A stretch of DNA of 50,004 nucleotides from an uncultured Acidimicrobiales bacterium (GTDB taxonomy: Bacteria; Actinomycetota; Acidimicrobiia; Acidimicrobiales; CADCSY01): contig CADCSY010000086.1 of assembly GCA_902805555.1 (NCBI GenBank), forward strand, positions 1 to 50,004, given 5' to 3'. A model generated the notes under the pieces. That model was not told the DNA's origin. It saw only the letters and a list, made by a program, of their open reading frames with translations, and did no database searches. Shown piece after piece: positions 32,549-39,977 of the stretch. Each line of letters begins with the position of its first letter. Position 1 is the stretch's first letter. The translations under genes were made by a program, and so were the position numbers.

Positions 32549-33447
32549 AGGCGCTCATCACCGGGGCGGGCGGCTTCGTCGGTGGCTACCTGCGATCGCA
32601 CCTCGAGGCCGAGGGCGACGAGGTCGTCGGGCTCGACCAGGAGGTCGACATCACCGACGGCCGGTCCATCAGGCGAGCGGTCGAGGACCACGCTCCCGAG
32701 GCCGTCTACCACCTCGCCGCCGCCAGCAACGTGGGCTCCTCGTGGTCGGCTCCGGTGGAGGTGCTGCGGGTCAACGCCGAAGGCACCCTGAACGTGCTGC
32801 TCGCCTGCGAGGCAGCGGGCGTTCGCCGCGTCCTCGCCATCGGCAGCGCGGAGGAGTACGGCAAGGTCGACCCCGCGGACCTCCCCCTGCAGGAGACCGC
32901 CCCGCTGCGGCCCGTCACCCCGTACGGCGTGAGCAAGGTCGCCTCCGGGTTCCTCGCCCTCCAGGCGTTCCTCGGCCGGGGACTCGGCGCCGTGCGGGTG
33001 CGGCCCTTCAACCACCTGGGCCCGTCGCAGTCGGGGCGCTTCGTCGCGTCCGCCCTGGCAGAGCAGGTGGCCCGCAACGAGCACGTCGGCAACGACGTCG
33101 TCCTCGCCGGCGACCTGAGCCCCCGACGGGACTTCACCGACGTCCGGGACGTGGTGCGCGCCTACCGGCTGCTCGTCGAGCACGGCGAGCCCGGTGAGGT
33201 CTACAACGTGTGCAGCGGCACCGACCGGGCCATCGCCGAGGTGGCGGACCACCTCATCGGTCGGGCCCACCGGCCGATGCGCATCGAGCTCGACCCCGAG
33301 CGGCTGCGCCCGGTCGAGCTGCCCGTGCTGCGGGGTGACCCGACCAGGCTGCGCCAGGCCACGGGCTGGGAGCCCGAGATCCCGCTCGAGGAGACCCTCG
33401 ACGGCCTGCTGGACTGGTGGCGGGAGCGGGTCGCCGCCGGCGACTGA
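32545..33447 (+). CDS. rmd: NAD(P)-dependent sugar epimerase/reductase, GDP-4-keto-6-deoxymannose reductase-like
   Basis: 300-residue extended SDR. GAGGFVGGYL (7-16) binds the cofactor; YHLAAASNVG, GSAEEYG with the catalytic Ser/Glu region, TPYGVSKVASG with Tyr and Lys, and the RPFNHLGPSQ and RPVELPVLRGD blocks are characteristic of Rmd-type reductases that make GDP-rhamnose. The partner gmd (GDP-mannose 4,6-dehydratase) is not in the window, while manC, which makes GDP-mannose, is. Other 4-keto-sugar substrates are possible. The GTG start agrees with the Rossmann strand and the GTGA overlap. Confidence 0.75.
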   Translation: MKALITGAGGFVGGYLRSHLEAEGDEVVGLDQEVDITDGRSIRRAVEDHAPEAVYHLAAASNVGSSWSAPVEVLRVNAEGTLNVLLACEAAGVRRVLAIGSAEEYGKVDPADLPLQETAPLRPVTPYGVSKVASGFLALQAFLGRGLGAVRVRPFNHLGPSQSGRFVASALAEQVARNEHVGNDVVLAGDLSPRRDFTDVRDVVRAYRLLVEHGEPGEVYNVCSGTDRAIAEVADHLIGRAHRPMRIELDPERLRPVELPVLRGDPTRLRQATGWEPEIPLEETLDGLLDWWRERVAAGD

Positions 33448-33824
33448 GCTGACCGGCTGAGCGCCGCCGGGAGCGAGCGCCGCCGGGAGCGGGCCCCGCC
33501 GGCTCGGGGGAACGGCCGGCCAACGGTGCGCCGTCGGCACCGCATCCTGCCGTGGTCGCCTGCGAAGGGCTCCTCGGCGACGGCGCAGGAGGGTCGACGG
33601 TCGACCTGTCGCGACCTCGACGAGCCGGCGGGGCCCCGCACGACCCGGACGGAGACGGGCACGGGGGGTGTGACCAGCGGGATCGGGCCCTGGTCGCACG
33701 GTCGGCACCGGCTCGTCTGTGCAGAGCCCGTCGTTCTCCGTTACGGTGCCGTTCACCTTCCGGTGCAGCCTGTTCACCGGGAGGGTGAGGGTGGCGCAGG
33801 AGCGCCGGGGCTCGGAGAAGGTCG
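33448..33824. other. 377-base intergenic region with repeats, no convincing gene
   Basis: Contains a perfect 16-base tandem duplication (33459-33474 and 33475-33490), a perfect palindrome GGTCGA-CGG-TCGACC (33592-33606), a longer stem CCTGCG/CGCAGG (about 33559-33589), and near its end a -10-like box and a 7-base direct repeat described separately. Short open frames across it have no start signals or recognisable products. It separates the Rmd-like gene from the exopolysaccharide locus and may hold a structured leader. Confidence 0.5.
33742..33778 (+). promoter_or_regulatory. Candidate promoter and paired operator of the exopolysaccharide locus
   Basis: TACGGT (33742-33747) is a -10-like box. 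Just downstream GTTCACC occurs at 33751-33757 and again at 33772-33778, exactly 21 bases (two helical turns) apart, and each is preceded by a GGTG that makes a partial inverted repeat (GGTG-N5-CACC and CGGTG-N9-CACCG). A transcript from here would have a leader of about 70 bases. Confidence 0.35.
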
Positions 33825-34526
33825 ATGTCGTCTGTGAGCAGTGCCGTGACAACCTGGCAGTCGGCCGGGTGGGGGGTCCAGGTGGGCCCGCCGCTCTCGA
33901 TCGCCCTCGCCCTGGTGCTCGGCTTCGTGCTGGGCGTCCTCGCACGGGGTGCGTTGCGCAACGTGGCAGGTCGTCCGAGCACCGCCGTGGCGCCCGAGCC
34001 CGCTCCCCGGCCCGTCCCTGCCGAGCCGGTCCCGGCCATCACCCCTCGCAGGGAGATCGAGACCGAGCTCGAGCGGTCGCGCCGCCACAACCGCCCGTTC
34101 GCCGTCATCCGGCTGCCCGGCCAGGCGACCCCCCCGGTGGGCGAGGCGGTCGGCTCGAGGGGCCGCTGGAACGCCCTCCGCCCGCAGGTCCGCCAGCCGC
34201 TGTCGCTCCTCCTCCGCAGCATCGACCGGTGCTGCACCGACCGTCGTGACATCTACCTCGTCCTCCCCGAGACGGGGCGGGTCGGGGCGGAGCGGCTCGT
34301 CGCCCGCATCAAGGCCGAGGTCCCGGGCACGTCGAGCGCCGAGGCCGTCCGGCTGGTCGTGTTCCCCGAGGACGGCGTGACGGCGGCGGCGCTGCTCGAG
34401 GCGCTCCAGGCGCCGAGCGCCACGGCGGACGACCAGGACCGTCTCCCTGCCCCGACGGTCGGGCCCGTGACGTGGCCGTCGCAGCGCCGTCCCGGCGCAC
34501 GATCCCTCCGGTCCGAGGAGGTCTGA
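33825..34526 (+). CDS. Membrane protein with degenerate GGDEF domain retaining the cyclic-di-GMP I-site
   Basis: 233 residues: one membrane helix (about 24-41), an Ala/Pro linker, then a GGDEF-like domain (about 76-198). EIETELERSRRHNRPFAVIRL matches the start of the fold in pattern, but the first metal-binding Asp is lost (RLPG in place of D-x-D-x-F). The active-site loop is RRDIY (140-144) where GGDEF is expected, followed by LVLPET as in true GGDEF proteins, and VVFPEDGVTAAALLEAL matches the C-terminal strand and helix. RSID (131-134) stands exactly five residues before the loop, the place of the RxxD inhibitory site. It is therefore probably not a cyclase but a cyclic-di-GMP receptor. GGAGAAGG precedes the ATG. 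It is the first gene of the exopolysaccharide locus. Confidence 0.68.
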   Translation: MSSVSSAVTTWQSAGWGVQVGPPLSIALALVLGFVLGVLARGALRNVAGRPSTAVAPEPAPRPVPAEPVPAITPRREIETELERSRRHNRPFAVIRLPGQATPPVGEAVGSRGRWNALRPQVRQPLSLLLRSIDRCCTDRRDIYLVLPETGRVGAERLVARIKAEVPGTSSAEAVRLVVFPEDGVTAAALLEALQAPSATADDQDRLPAPTVGPVTWPSQRRPGARSLRSEEV

Positions 34527-34530
34527 GGCC

Positions 34531-35184
34531 GTGGCCGACTTCTCCCTCAACCCCGTCGCGCGACCGATCCCCGCCTCGCCCGGCCTGTACCTCTACCTGG
34601 GCGTGAAGCGCCTGTGCGACGTCGTGCTCGCCCTCACGTGCCTGCCGATCCTCCTCCCGGTGCTCCTGCTGTGCGTCATCGCGATCCGGCTGGACTCACC
34701 AGGGCCTGCTCTCTACGCCCAGCAGCGGACGGGCCAGCACGGTCGCCGGTTCAGGATGTGGAAGTTCCGGACGATGGTGATCAACGCGGAGGAGCTGAAG
34801 CCGAGCCTCGCCCACCTCAACATCCTGCCGCCGCCCGACTTCAAGATCCTGGACGACCCCCGCATCACGCGCGTCGGTCGGTTCCTCCGTCGCACCAGCG
34901 TGGACGAGCTGCCGCAGCTGATCAACGTGCTGCTCGGCCACATGTCGCTGGTCGGCCCCCGCCCGACCTCCTTCGCAGCGAGCACCTACGACCTGTGGCA
35001 CACGAAGCGACTCGAGGTCCGTCCCGGCCTCACAGGTCTCTGGCAGGTGCGGGGCCGCAACGTCTCCACGTTCGACGAGCGACTCCGCCTCGACATCCAG
35101 TACATCCAGACCATGTCGTTCTCGAGCGACCTGCGGATCATCCTCGCGACGCTCGGGTCCGTCGTGAAGCGCGCGGGCGCGTAG
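34531..35184 (+). CDS. Priming phosphoglycosyltransferase (bacterial sugar transferase family)
   Basis: 217 residues; transfers a sugar 1-phosphate from a nucleotide sugar to undecaprenyl phosphate, starting repeat-unit synthesis at the inner membrane. The N-terminal hydrophobic helix (about 23-50) leads into [40 protein letters not shown] and [13 protein letters not shown], the family blocks with the catalytic Asp-Glu pair. It has only the catalytic core, as in short monotopic enzymes, without the extra N-terminal membrane domain of WbaP/WcaJ. It begins with GTG just 4 bases after the preceding gene, behind a GAGGAGG ribosome site. Confidence 0.92.
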   Translation: MADFSLNPVARPIPASPGLYLYLGVKRLCDVVLALTCLPILLPVLLLCVIAIRLDSPGPALYAQQRTGQHGRRFRMWKFRTMVINAEELKPSLAHLNILPPPDFKILDDPRITRVGRFLRRTSVDELPQLINVLLGHMSLVGPRPTSFAASTYDLWHTKRLEVRPGLTGLWQVRGRNVSTFDERLRLDIQYIQTMSFSSDLRIILATLGSVVKRAGA

Positions 35185-35213
35185 CTGCCGGGCACGCCGG
35201 AGGACATCCTGCG

Positions 35214-35507
35214 ATGCACGGGGTCAAGCTTGGGTTCGCGCTCGCGTTCCTGTTGTCGGGCGCGCTGCTGTTCCAGCTGCGTGGACGGCGCGCCGAGATC
35301 CGGGGGGCCATGACCCAGGTGGTGATCGGGACGATCGTCGGCGCGGGGGGCGCCGGCCTCGTGCTGAGCTCCCGGGTCGACCTCGTGCCCGACCGCTGGG
35401 AGTCGTTCGTCGTCGCCCTCCTCGGCGTCGGGTTGGCAGGTGAGGTGGCCGTCGTGCTGTGGCTGCGCACGGTGGCGCGCAGCGCACGTGGCATCGTGAG
35501 ATCATGA
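35214..35507 (+). CDS. Small membrane protein of unknown function
   Basis: 97 residues with three hydrophobic segments (about 5-19, 34-52 and 66-86) joined by short basic loops. GGAGGA lies about 10 bases upstream of the ATG. The stop overlaps the start of the polymerase/ligase gene (ATGA). No family recognised; a role as a helper of the polymerase or the priming enzyme is inferred from position only. Confidence 0.6.
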   Translation: MHGVKLGFALAFLLSGALLFQLRGRRAEIRGAMTQVVIGTIVGAGGAGLVLSSRVDLVPDRWESFVVALLGVGLAGEVAVVLWLRTVARSARGIVRS

Positions 35508-37120
35508 CGACGCTCGACTCGGACGCCCGGGCGGCGGGGCCCGGCGGCGCCAGGCGAGAGGTGGACGTCCTCGACGGGGCGGCCCCCCCGCCGGACGGGC
35601 ACGGGGCTCTGGTCGGTGGGGACGATCGTCCGCTGCTCGGCGCCAGGATCCGGTCCAAGGCGCGCTGGCTGGGCTTCGCCATCTTCGCCGCGCTCGTCGT
35701 GGCGGTCGTCACCGGCGGCAGGACCCTCTCCCTCGGCCTGCTGGGCGCGCTCGTCGTCCTCGTCACCCTGTCGCGCACCCGCTGGGCCGCGCTGCTGTTC
35801 ATCTTCGCCCTGTACCTGAACATCCCCGCCGTGGCGACGCAGCTGCACGGCGTGCCGTCGGCGGTGGCGTCGGCGTCAGTGCTGCTCCTGGCCGTCCCGT
35901 TCGCGAGCTACCTCGTGTTCCAGCGGCAGCCGCTCGTCGTCACCGTCACCCTGCCGCTGATGCTGGTGTACTTCGCCAGCCTGCTCGGGAGCACGGCGGT
36001 GTCGTCCTCCCCGGAGATCTCGCTGCCCGCCGTCGTGGTGTTCCTCACCGAGGGGCTGGTGCTGTTCTTCCTCGTCACCAACGTGGTGCGGACGGCCGCG
36101 ATGGTGCGCCAGGTGATCTGGGTCCTCCTCATCGCCGGGAGCATCATGGGTGCGCTGTCGATCTACCAGGAGGTCACCGGCACCTACGAGAACACCTACG
36201 GGGGCCTGGCACAGGTCAGCGAGGGCCAGTTCAAGATCGGCGAGAACGTCGACGGCAAGGAGACCCGCAACCGCCTCGCCGGGCCGATCGGTGAGCAGAA
36301 CCGCTACGCCCAGGTGCTGCTCGTGCTCATGCCGCTCGTCATCGTGCGGGCGCGGGCGGAGCGGAAGCGCTGGCTCCGGCTGGCGGCGGCCGGCGCCGGC
36401 CTCCTCATCCTCGGGGGGATCCTCCTCACCTTCTCCCGTGGCGCCGCCGTGGCCGGGGCGGTGGTGCTGCTCCTCCTCGTGGTGATCCGAGAGGTCCGGC
36501 TACGGCACGTCCTCGGCCTCGCTGCGGTCCTCGTGGTGGTGACATCCCTCGTCGCGCCCGACTTCGTCGTGCGGGTCGCCTCGCTCGAGGGGGTGGGGGC
36601 GCTCAACTCGGAGGACAGCTCCGAGCCCGACGGCGCCATCCTGGGGCGGGCCACGTCGAACCTCGCGGCGTGGAACGTCTTCTCCGACCACCCCTTCCTC
36701 GGCGTCGGTCCGTCGCAGTACTTCCGGCTCTACTCCGAGGAGGCGGCGAACGACCTCGACCTCCGACGTTTCGACTCCAACCGGCGGGCCCACAACCTGT
36801 ACCTCGAGATCGCGGCGGACAGCGGCATGATCGGGCTGCTGTCGTTCCTGGCTGCCGTGGGGGCGACCATGGTGCAGCTGTTCCGGCTGCGGCGGCGCTT
36901 CCGTGCGACGCGCCCCGACCTGGCGAGCTACGCGACCTCGTTCCTGGTGGCGCTCGTCGCCTACCTGGTGACCGGGACCTTCCTGCAGCTGTCGTACCAG
37001 CGCTACTTCTGGATCCTCGTGGCGCTCGCTGCGTCCGTCGTGTGGGTCCTCCAGCGCGAGGAGCCCGGACCAGCGGCCCAGGTGGGCGGCCCGGAGCTCA
37101 GGCCCGCTCGCGCTGGCTAA
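35504..37120 (+). CDS. O-antigen ligase/polymerase family (Wzy-like) membrane protein
   Basis: 538 residues, about 11-12 membrane helices after a 50-residue cytoplasmic N terminus. The large outer loop before the C-terminal helices contains SNLAAWNVFSDHPFLGVGPSQYF and, further on, RAHNLYLEIAADSGMIGLLSF, the H-N-x-(Y/F)-L-E-x-x-x-x-x-G-x-x-G pattern of the Wzy_C/WaaL family. It would polymerise lipid-linked repeat units outside the membrane, or ligate the finished chain. Context with wzz and wzx favours a polymerase. The ATG start overlaps the upstream stop. Confidence 0.87.
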   Translation: MTTLDSDARAAGPGGARREVDVLDGAAPPPDGHGALVGGDDRPLLGARIRSKARWLGFAIFAALVVAVVTGGRTLSLGLLGALVVLVTLSRTRWAALLFIFALYLNIPAVATQLHGVPSAVASASVLLLAVPFASYLVFQRQPLVVTVTLPLMLVYFASLLGSTAVSSSPEISLPAVVVFLTEGLVLFFLVTNVVRTAAMVRQVIWVLLIAGSIMGALSIYQEVTGTYENTYGGLAQVSEGQFKIGENVDGKETRNRLAGPIGEQNRYAQVLLVLMPLVIVRARAERKRWLRLAAAGAGLLILGGILLTFSRGAAVAGAVVLLLLVVIREVRLRHVLGLAAVLVVVTSLVAPDFVVRVASLEGVGALNSEDSSEPDGAILGRATSNLAAWNVFSDHPFLGVGPSQYFRLYSEEAANDLDLRRFDSNRRAHNLYLEIAADSGMIGLLSFLAAVGATMVQLFRLRRRFRATRPDLASYATSFLVALVAYLVTGTFLQLSYQRYFWILVALAASVVWVLQREEPGPAAQVGGPELRPARAG

Positions 37121-37123
37121 GAT
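37118..37123 (+). promoter_or_regulatory. Possible internal -10 box before the Wzz-like gene
   Basis: TAAGAT, a good TANNNT match, starts at the stop codon of the polymerase gene; a transcript from about 37130 would have a leader of about 60 bases before the GTG at 37189. No -35 seen. Confidence 0.3.
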
Positions 37124-37188
37124 CGGACCCCACGCTGAGTAGGGCCCAACGCCCCGCGTGTTCGTAGAGGTTCGATGAGAGGCAGGAC

Positions 37189-38616
37189 GTGGAGTTCAAT
37201 CACTTCGTCGGGATCGTGCGGCGGTGGTGGATCACCCTGCTCTTCGCCGTGCTGGTGGGAGCCCTCGCCGGCTACACGATCGCCGAGGCCACGCCACCTT
37301 CGTACGAGTCCACCTCGAGGATCCTCGTCGGGCCCCTGAACACCGACCGCAACATCCAGGAGGCTGGGGGTCGGTTGGCGGAGACGTACGCCGAGATGGC
37401 GGGGACCACCCCGGTCATCGAGGCGGCGCTCGCCCGGTTGAGCGACGACACGGGCTTCATCGACCCCAGGGTGGAGGCCACCGCCGACGACGTGACCCGC
37501 ATCGTCACGCTGCGGGTGCGGGCCCGGACCGCGACGGGGGCGTCGACCCTCGCCAACTCGGTGGCCATCGAGCTCCAGGAGCTGGTCGACGGGGGCGGTG
37601 TGCGCCCCGAGGGCCAGGTCCAGATCGTCGAGCTCGCCCAGACGCCGAACGACCCCGTGGCGCCGAACGTGAGCCTCATCGTCACGCTCAGCGTGCTGAC
37701 CGCCCTGATCCTGGCTGTCGGCCTCGCACTGCTCTTCGAGCACCTGATCGACGCGGTGCAGCAGCCCGACGAGCTCCTGGATGCCACCGGCGCCAGCTTC
37801 GCCGCCGCCCTGTCGCCTCGGACGCGGCTCGGTCCCGGGCGCAAGGGCACCGGGCTGGTCGCCACCGATCCGAACGCGCCGGCTGCGGCCGACCTGCGGG
37901 TGATCGCCACGAACCTCGAGCTGTCGCTCCCCGAGGGCGCCCGCACGGTCCTGGTGGCCGGTGTCGACGAGCGGTCCGGGAGCGCCGCCGTCGCAGCCAA
38001 CCTCGCCACCGTCATCGCCGAGGCCGGCAGGACCGTGCTCCTGGTCGACTTCACCGACGACGGCGCCTCGCTCGTCGCGTTCCCCGAGGTGACCGACGAG
38101 ACGCTCCAGCGAGCCGGCGGTCGGCCGATCGCCATCTCCGACGGCTCGCTCTCGCTCGTCGCCAAGGGCGCCGTCCCCGTCATGGAGGAGGCCCACGCAC
38201 GTGCGCTGCTCGAGGACCCCGGCACCAGCGCCGAGCGCGTGCTCCTCCACGTGCCCCACCTCCCGGCGAACGCCGACGGCCTCGTCTGGAGCCGCGTCGC
38301 CGACGCCACCGTCGTGGTGGCCCAGCGGGCATCCGCCCGGCGGGCCGTCGTCGAGGCCGTCGCCGACCAGCTGCGCTGGGCCGGGGCGAACATCGTCGGC
38401 GCCGTCCTCAGCGAGCGCACGTGGGAGACGCAGCGGCGCCCGTTCGGGGAGTCCGTGCGGCGGGCGTTGAGCGCGACCCGGGGCCGACGGACCCGAGGCA
38501 CCCAGGCAGGTGATGCACCTGCGCAGGCGAGCGAGCCCGTGTACGGCGCGTACCGGGGGGAGGGATTGGTCCCGCAGACCCCGGGTTCGCCCGATGCGAG
38601 CTCGTCGAAGTCGTGA
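37189..38616 (+). CDS. Wzz-type polysaccharide co-polymerase fused to a degenerate tyrosine-kinase (BY-kinase) domain
   Basis: 475 residues. The Wzz part has helices at about 14-32 and 162-184 around an outer domain and controls chain length or export. The cytoplasmic part (about 205-430) has the MinD/BY-kinase arrangement: DLRVIATNLELSLP, then GVDERSGSAAVAANLA (258-273) where the Walker A lysine-serine (GKS/T) is expected, and VLLVDFTDDG in place of VLLVDxDxR. The catalytic lysine is missing, so ATP hydrolysis is unlikely. The C-terminal tail has only VYGAYRG rather than a tyrosine cluster. A purine-rich AGAGGCAGGA precedes the GTG. Overlaps the next gene by four bases. Confidence 0.85.
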   Translation: MEFNHFVGIVRRWWITLLFAVLVGALAGYTIAEATPPSYESTSRILVGPLNTDRNIQEAGGRLAETYAEMAGTTPVIEAALARLSDDTGFIDPRVEATADDVTRIVTLRVRARTATGASTLANSVAIELQELVDGGGVRPEGQVQIVELAQTPNDPVAPNVSLIVTLSVLTALILAVGLALLFEHLIDAVQQPDELLDATGASFAAALSPRTRLGPGRKGTGLVATDPNAPAAADLRVIATNLELSLPEGARTVLVAGVDERSGSAAVAANLATVIAEAGRTVLLVDFTDDGASLVAFPEVTDETLQRAGGRPIAISDGSLSLVAKGAVPVMEEAHARALLEDPGTSAERVLLHVPHLPANADGLVWSRVADATVVVAQRASARRAVVEAVADQLRWAGANIVGAVLSERTWETQRRPFGESVRRALSATRGRRTRGTQAGDAPAQASEPVYGAYRGEGLVPQTPGSPDASSSKS

Positions 38617-39977
38617 CGCAGGGACCCCCGGGGACTCGGGGCGCCTCCCACCGGCGAGCGTCGTCGCAGGCATCGCCGGCAGCTGGCCGACGGGGGCCGG
38701 CTTCCGCCCCCCCGATCGACCCGGTCCACCCCACCGTCCGGGCCGCCGGGCGCGCTCTCGACGACCACGGCCTCGCATGGTGCGTGCTGCGCGGTGAGGA
38801 CGACCTGCTGGTGCCGAGCGGCGACGTCGACCTGCTGGTGGAGTCGGGCGCGCTCCCCGTCCTCCGGCGGGCGCTGGCCGGGGCCGGCTTCGTCGAGCTC
38901 CCGTCGTGGGGGCGCAGGCCGCACCACTTCTTCGTCGGCTACGACGCCGGGACCGATGTCTGGCTGAAGCTCGACATCGTCGACGAGCTCGCCTTCGGGC
39001 CGTTGCACGAGCTCGTCATGGCAGGGGCACGGGGCTGTCTGGCCCGCCGGCGCCGTGCCGGCGACCTCCCGCTGCCAGCGGCCGGCGACGCCTTCTGGCT
39101 GCTGCTGCTGCACGGGCTGCTCGACCGGCCCCGGATCGCCGACCGCCACCGGTCGACCCTCGCGCTGCTGGCGGCGGAGGACGTGACCGGCCCCCTGCAG
39201 GAGGCGGTCTCCGACCTCCTGCCGGCGGGGTCGGACGCGGCACAGGTCCCGCTCCTGGTCCGAGACGGGAGGTGGGACGCCGTCGAGGCGCTCCGGGGGC
39301 CCGTCAGGCGCGGGCTCGTCCGCACCCAGCGGGCGCAGGCGGCGAGGCGCCGCCTGCGCAACGCGCTCGGCCGGCGGTCGACGAAGCTCGTGTCGGCCGT
39401 CGTGCGCCCCGGTGCGTCGGTGGCCCTGCTCGGCCCTGACGGTGCCGGCAAGACCACGCTCGCCGAGGCCCTCGCCCGGTCGCTCTTCCTCCCGACCCGC
39501 ACCCTGTACCTGGGGCTGTACCCGGGCGGGCGCCGGGCCCGGGCGAGACGCGTGCCGGGCGCGGGCACCGCCCGCCTCCTCGGCCGGATCGCCGTCACCT
39601 GCGCCCGAGCCGCCGGCCACCGCCGCCGGGGCCGCATCGTCATCTTCGACCGCTACCCCTACGACGCCTTCCTGCCGGTCCCCGAGGCCACTCCCCGCAG
39701 GACGCGAGCTCGGCGGGCGCTCCTGGCGCACGCCTGCCCCGCCCCCGACCTCCTCGTCGTGCTCGACGCCCCCACCGAGGTGCTGCGGGCCCGCAAGGAC
39801 GAGCACCCGCCCGAGAAGATCGAGGCCCAGCGACAGCGCTACGCGCAGCTCGCCGAGCGGCTGCCGAACGGGGTCGTGGTCGACTCGACGCCGGGCGCGG
39901 AAGCCGTCCGACGCCACGTGACCGCGCTGCTCTGGGCCCGACAGGGCGAGCGGTGGGCCAGGCCGGGACGGCGATGA
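38613..39977 (+). CDS. Fusion of nucleotidyltransferase-like domain and thymidylate-kinase-like P-loop domain
   Basis: 454 residues. After a disordered 40-residue N terminus, a domain of about 200 residues has GDVDLLVE (70-77) with Asp71-x-Asp73 and a third acid in LKLDIV (Asp121), the layout of nucleotidyltransferase-fold proteins. From about 265 a P-loop kinase domain has GPDGAGKTT (274-282), FDRYPYDAFL with the DR pair near the substrate, and LLVVLDAP with LRARKDEH as lid-like arginines. Two-domain proteins of this sort occur in surface polysaccharide loci but their reaction is unknown to me. The GTG overlaps the Wzz stop (GTGA). A second thymidylate-kinase-like gene lies at 47165. Confidence 0.7.
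   Translation: MTQGPPGTRGASHRRASSQASPAAGRRGPASAPPIDPVHPTVRAAGRALDDHGLAWCVLRGEDDLLVPSGDVDLLVESGALPVLRRALAGAGFVELPSWGRRPHHFFVGYDAGTDVWLKLDIVDELAFGPLHELVMAGARGCLARRRRAGDLPLPAAGDAFWLLLLHGLLDRPRIADRHRSTLALLAAEDVTGPLQEAVSDLLPAGSDAAQVPLLVRDGRWDAVEALRGPVRRGLVRTQRAQAARRRLRNALGRRSTKLVSAVVRPGASVALLGPDGAGKTTLAEALARSLFLPTRTLYLGLYPGGRRARARRVPGAGTARLLGRIAVTCARAAGHRRRGRIVIFDRYPYDAFLPVPEATPRRTRARRALLAHACPAPDLLVVLDAPTEVLRARKDEHPPEKIEAQRQRYAQLAERLPNGVVVDSTPGAEAVRRHVTALLWARQGERWARPGRR

Noticed and set aside
33526-33837. Short plus-strand ORFs in the gap before the GGDEF-like gene
   Set aside because: No ribosome site or promoter position fits and the products are Arg/Pro-rich without similarity.
37272-39917. 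881-codon minus-strand open frame
   Set aside because: Antisense shadow of the Wzz-like and nucleotidyltransferase/kinase genes; no recognisable motifs.
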